From Moraxellaceae bacterium (lineage in GTDB: Bacteria; Pseudomonadota; Gammaproteobacteria; Pseudomonadales; Moraxellaceae), in assembly GCA_030146505.1 (NCBI GenBank), contig JASLCO010000094.1:1-15395 (forward strand): a stretch of DNA of 15,395 bases, given 5' to 3'. Numbering within the stretch: the stretch's first letter is position 1; each line of letters opens with the position of its first letter. This document shows, in pieces, positions 13,571-15,395 of this stretch. The notes under the pieces were generated by a model. That model was not told where the DNA came from. It made no database searches and saw only the letters and a program-made list of their open reading frames with translations. The translations under genes and the position numbers were made by a program.

Positions 13571-15395
13571 ATGCCGCCGGCCACACCTGGCGGCCCTCAT
13601 GCTGGCGGCCGGCCTCTGCGCCGCTCCCGGTGCCGGGGCCGAAACACAGGCTGGCATGCCGGACATCGCAGCAGCCACCGCAGCGGAAAAAAGCACGGCC
13701 GGTTTTGAGCTGCAGGTACAGGCGCGCCAGCTCAATGTTTACGATGCGGCCGATGCCAATGCCGCCGTGATTGCCCGCCTCGGGCGCGGACAAATCCTGC
13801 AGGCCGACCTGCAGCAGGGCGACTGGTTCCGCATTCCGGTGGCCAGCGCCGCAGGCTTGAGCTTCGGCTGGGTGCAGCAGGCGCCGGCCGAATACGACGA
13901 CATGGCGCTGGCCGTGGGCCCTGCACGCGCCCTGTCGCCGGAACCCCTGCTCATCGGCACGCCCGAGGCCGACCCGCAGGCAGCGGAAGGCATTGCGCGC
14001 CGCAACCTGCACAATCTGCCGCGTGCGCAGGCGCAGGCTCCTTTTTATGCCGGCCAGGTGGCGCCGCCCGAGGCACTCCTGCCACGCGAATCCGTGCCGG
14101 TGCCGGACCGCTGGCGCATCATGCAGGCGCTGGACTTCCGCTTTCCCTTTTTCGACCCCTACCACCAGAACGTACTCAAGGGCGACCTGCCGATTGCGCC
14201 GGAACATTTCCCGGAATGGTTTTTCAATCTCGGCCTGATTTCCGACAGCACGTATGAAATGCGCCGCATTCCGGTACCGGTGGCGCCGCAGACCTCGGGC
14301 CAGCCCGGTGCCTACGACATCTACGGCAACGGCCGCCAGAACACACTGGTGCAGAATGTCATCGTCAGCCTGGGCCTCTCGCGCGGCGACACCACCTTCC
14401 GCCCGCCCGACTACGAATTCCGCTTCGTGCCCGTCTTCCAGTACAACCAGTCGCGCGTGGAAGAAGAACGCCTTTTGCGCGTGGACCCGCGCAGCGGCTA
14501 TTCCCGCACCGACAATTTCGCGGGTGTGCAGGAACTGTTTTTCGACAAGCACCTGCGCAATGCGTCCGTGCGCTACGACTTCGACAGCCTGCGCGTGGGC
14601 ATCCAGCCCATGCAGGCAGATTTCCGCGGCTTCCTCTTCCAGGACAATGCGCTGGGCATACGCCTTTTCGGCAACCGCGACAGCAACCGCTGGCAATACA
14701 ACCTGGCCTGGCTGCGCCGCCTGGAAAAAGACACCAACAGCGGCCTCAACGATCTCTCGCAACGCCCGCGCGACGATGATGTCTACCTGTTCAACCTCTA
14801 CCGCCAGGATTTCCCGCGCCCGGGCTTCACCAGCCAGCTCAGCCTGGTGCACAACCGCAACCGCGAATCCGGTGCCGACTATTACGACGACAACGGTTTC
14901 CTCGTGCGCCCCGCCGTGATCGGCGATGTGCGTGCGCACGATTACCAGGTGAGCTATCTCGGCTACAACGGCGACGGCCATTTCGGCCGCTACGGTCTCA
15001 GCGCCTCGGCCTACCTTGCGCTGGGCACGGCCGACGGCAATGCGCTCGCGCAAAAAAAGCAGGACATTGCCGCCTGGTTCACGGCCGCCGAGCTCTCGCG
15101 CGATTTCGACTGGATACGCCTGCGCGGCAATGTCCTGTATGCCTCCGGCGACAGGAATCCTTTCGACGGCAAGGCCAACGGCTTTGACGCCATCCTGGAA
15201 AACCCGCAGTTCGCCGGCGCCGACACCAGCTTTTTCATCCGCCAGGGCGTGCCGCTGGTGGGCGGTGGCGGCGTGGCCTTGTCCGGCCGCAACGGCATCC
15301 TGCCTTCGCTGCGCTCTTCCAAGGACAAGGGGCAATCCAATTTCGTGAATCCGGGCCTCACCCTGCTGGGCCTGGGCGCGGACTTCGATGTGCTG
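13551..15395 (+). CDS. SH3b-domain outer-membrane beta-barrel protein (3' end beyond window)
   Basis: The frame is open for 615 codons from ATG 13551 to the edge and overlaps the previous gene by 20 bases. Residues 1-30 are a signal peptide (LMLAAGLCAAPGAGA|E). Residues ~52-112 resemble a bacterial SH3 domain (LQVQARQLNVYDAADANAAV, ending SFGWVQQ). After a Pro/Ala-rich linker (~113-185) comes a long strand-rich region rich in aromatic and charged residues (ALDFRFPFFDPYHQNVLKGD, YEFRFVPVFQYNQSRVEEER, WQYNLAWLRRLEKD). It reads as an outer-membrane barrel with long loops. I do not recognise a named family. There is no CxxCH in the visible part. Its position last in a cytochrome operon suggests a porin-like partner of the decaheme cytochrome. 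Other possibilities are an export or uptake barrel unrelated to electron transfer. The start has only a weak ribosome site. Confidence 0.82.
   Translation, partial: MSAPVFECRRPHLAALMLAAGLCAAPGAGAETQAGMPDIAAATAAEKSTAGFELQVQARQLNVYDAADANAAVIARLGRGQILQADLQQGDWFRIPVASAAGLSFGWVQQAPAEYDDMALAVGPARALSPEPLLIGTPEADPQAAEGIARRNLHNLPRAQAQAPFYAGQVAPPEALLPRESVPVPDRWRIMQALDFRFPFFDPYHQNVLKGDLPIAPEHFPEWFFNLGLISDSTYEMRRIPVPVAPQTSGQPGAYDIYGNGRQNTLVQNVIVSLGLSRGDTTFRPPDYEFRFVPVFQYNQSRVEEERLLRVDPRSGYSRTDNFAGVQELFFDKHLRNASVRYDFDSLRVGIQPMQADFRGFLFQDNALGIRLFGNRDSNRWQYNLAWLRRLEKDTNSGLNDLSQRPRDDDVYLFNLYRQDFPRPGFTSQLSLVHNRNRESGADYYDDNGFLVRPAVIGDVRAHDYQVSYLGYNGDGHFGRYGLSASAYLALGTADGNALAQKKQDIAAWFTAAELSRDFDWIRLRGNVLYASGDRNPFDGKANGFDAILENPQFAGADTSFFIRQGVPLVGGGGVALSGRNGILPSLRSSKDKGQSNFVNPGLTLLGLGADFDVL

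Noticed and set aside
13530..15335. Minus-strand open frames opposite the lipoprotein and barrel genes (also 11690-13108)
   Set aside because: These are antisense shadows; the plus strand has signal peptides, a lipobox and overlapping operon starts.

Overview
The window is high-GC proteobacterial DNA. Outer-membrane barrels, Sec signal peptides, Slam/FecR-type genes, a 7TMR-DISM hybrid kinase and short dyad intergenic repeats all point to a beta- or gammaproteobacterium. No rRNA, tRNA or CRISPR array was seen. I could not fix the genus.

Left half, minus strand (1-4888): a two-gene unit. The upstream gene (3566-4888) encodes an outer-membrane protein with an N-terminal TPR region and a C-terminal barrel, of the Slam/DUF560 (type XI secretion) kind. 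Twelve bases downstream begins a very long gene (3553 to beyond position 1). Its product has a signal peptide, a FecR domain, then at least four tandem ~240-residue copies of a TbpB-like barrel domain joined by Pro/Glu/Asp-rich linkers. This looks like a secretion channel with its dedicated, highly repetitive substrate.

Middle, minus strand (5251-8654): a two-component pair. An AraC-type response regulator overlaps (GTGA) a hybrid histidine kinase with a 7TMR-DISM sensor. A dyad intergenic repeat separates this pair from the Slam gene.

Right half, plus strand (8969-15395): a tightly packed, divergently transcribed electron-transfer operon. It encodes a small membrane cytochrome b with two H-x13-H ligand pairs, an FHA-TM-decaheme cytochrome c fusion, a lipoprotein with two GlcG/HbpS-like (heme-binding family) domains, and an SH3b plus outer-membrane-barrel protein cut by the window edge. 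Together these could carry electrons from the quinone pool through the periplasm to the outer membrane. That role is inferred from architecture and order. A perfect 23-bp inverted repeat sits in frame in the 5' end of the lipoprotein gene, ahead of its lipobox.

The most notable items are the Slam-like channel paired with a multi-barrel FecR substrate, and the cytochrome b / FHA-decaheme / GlcG lipoprotein / barrel module.
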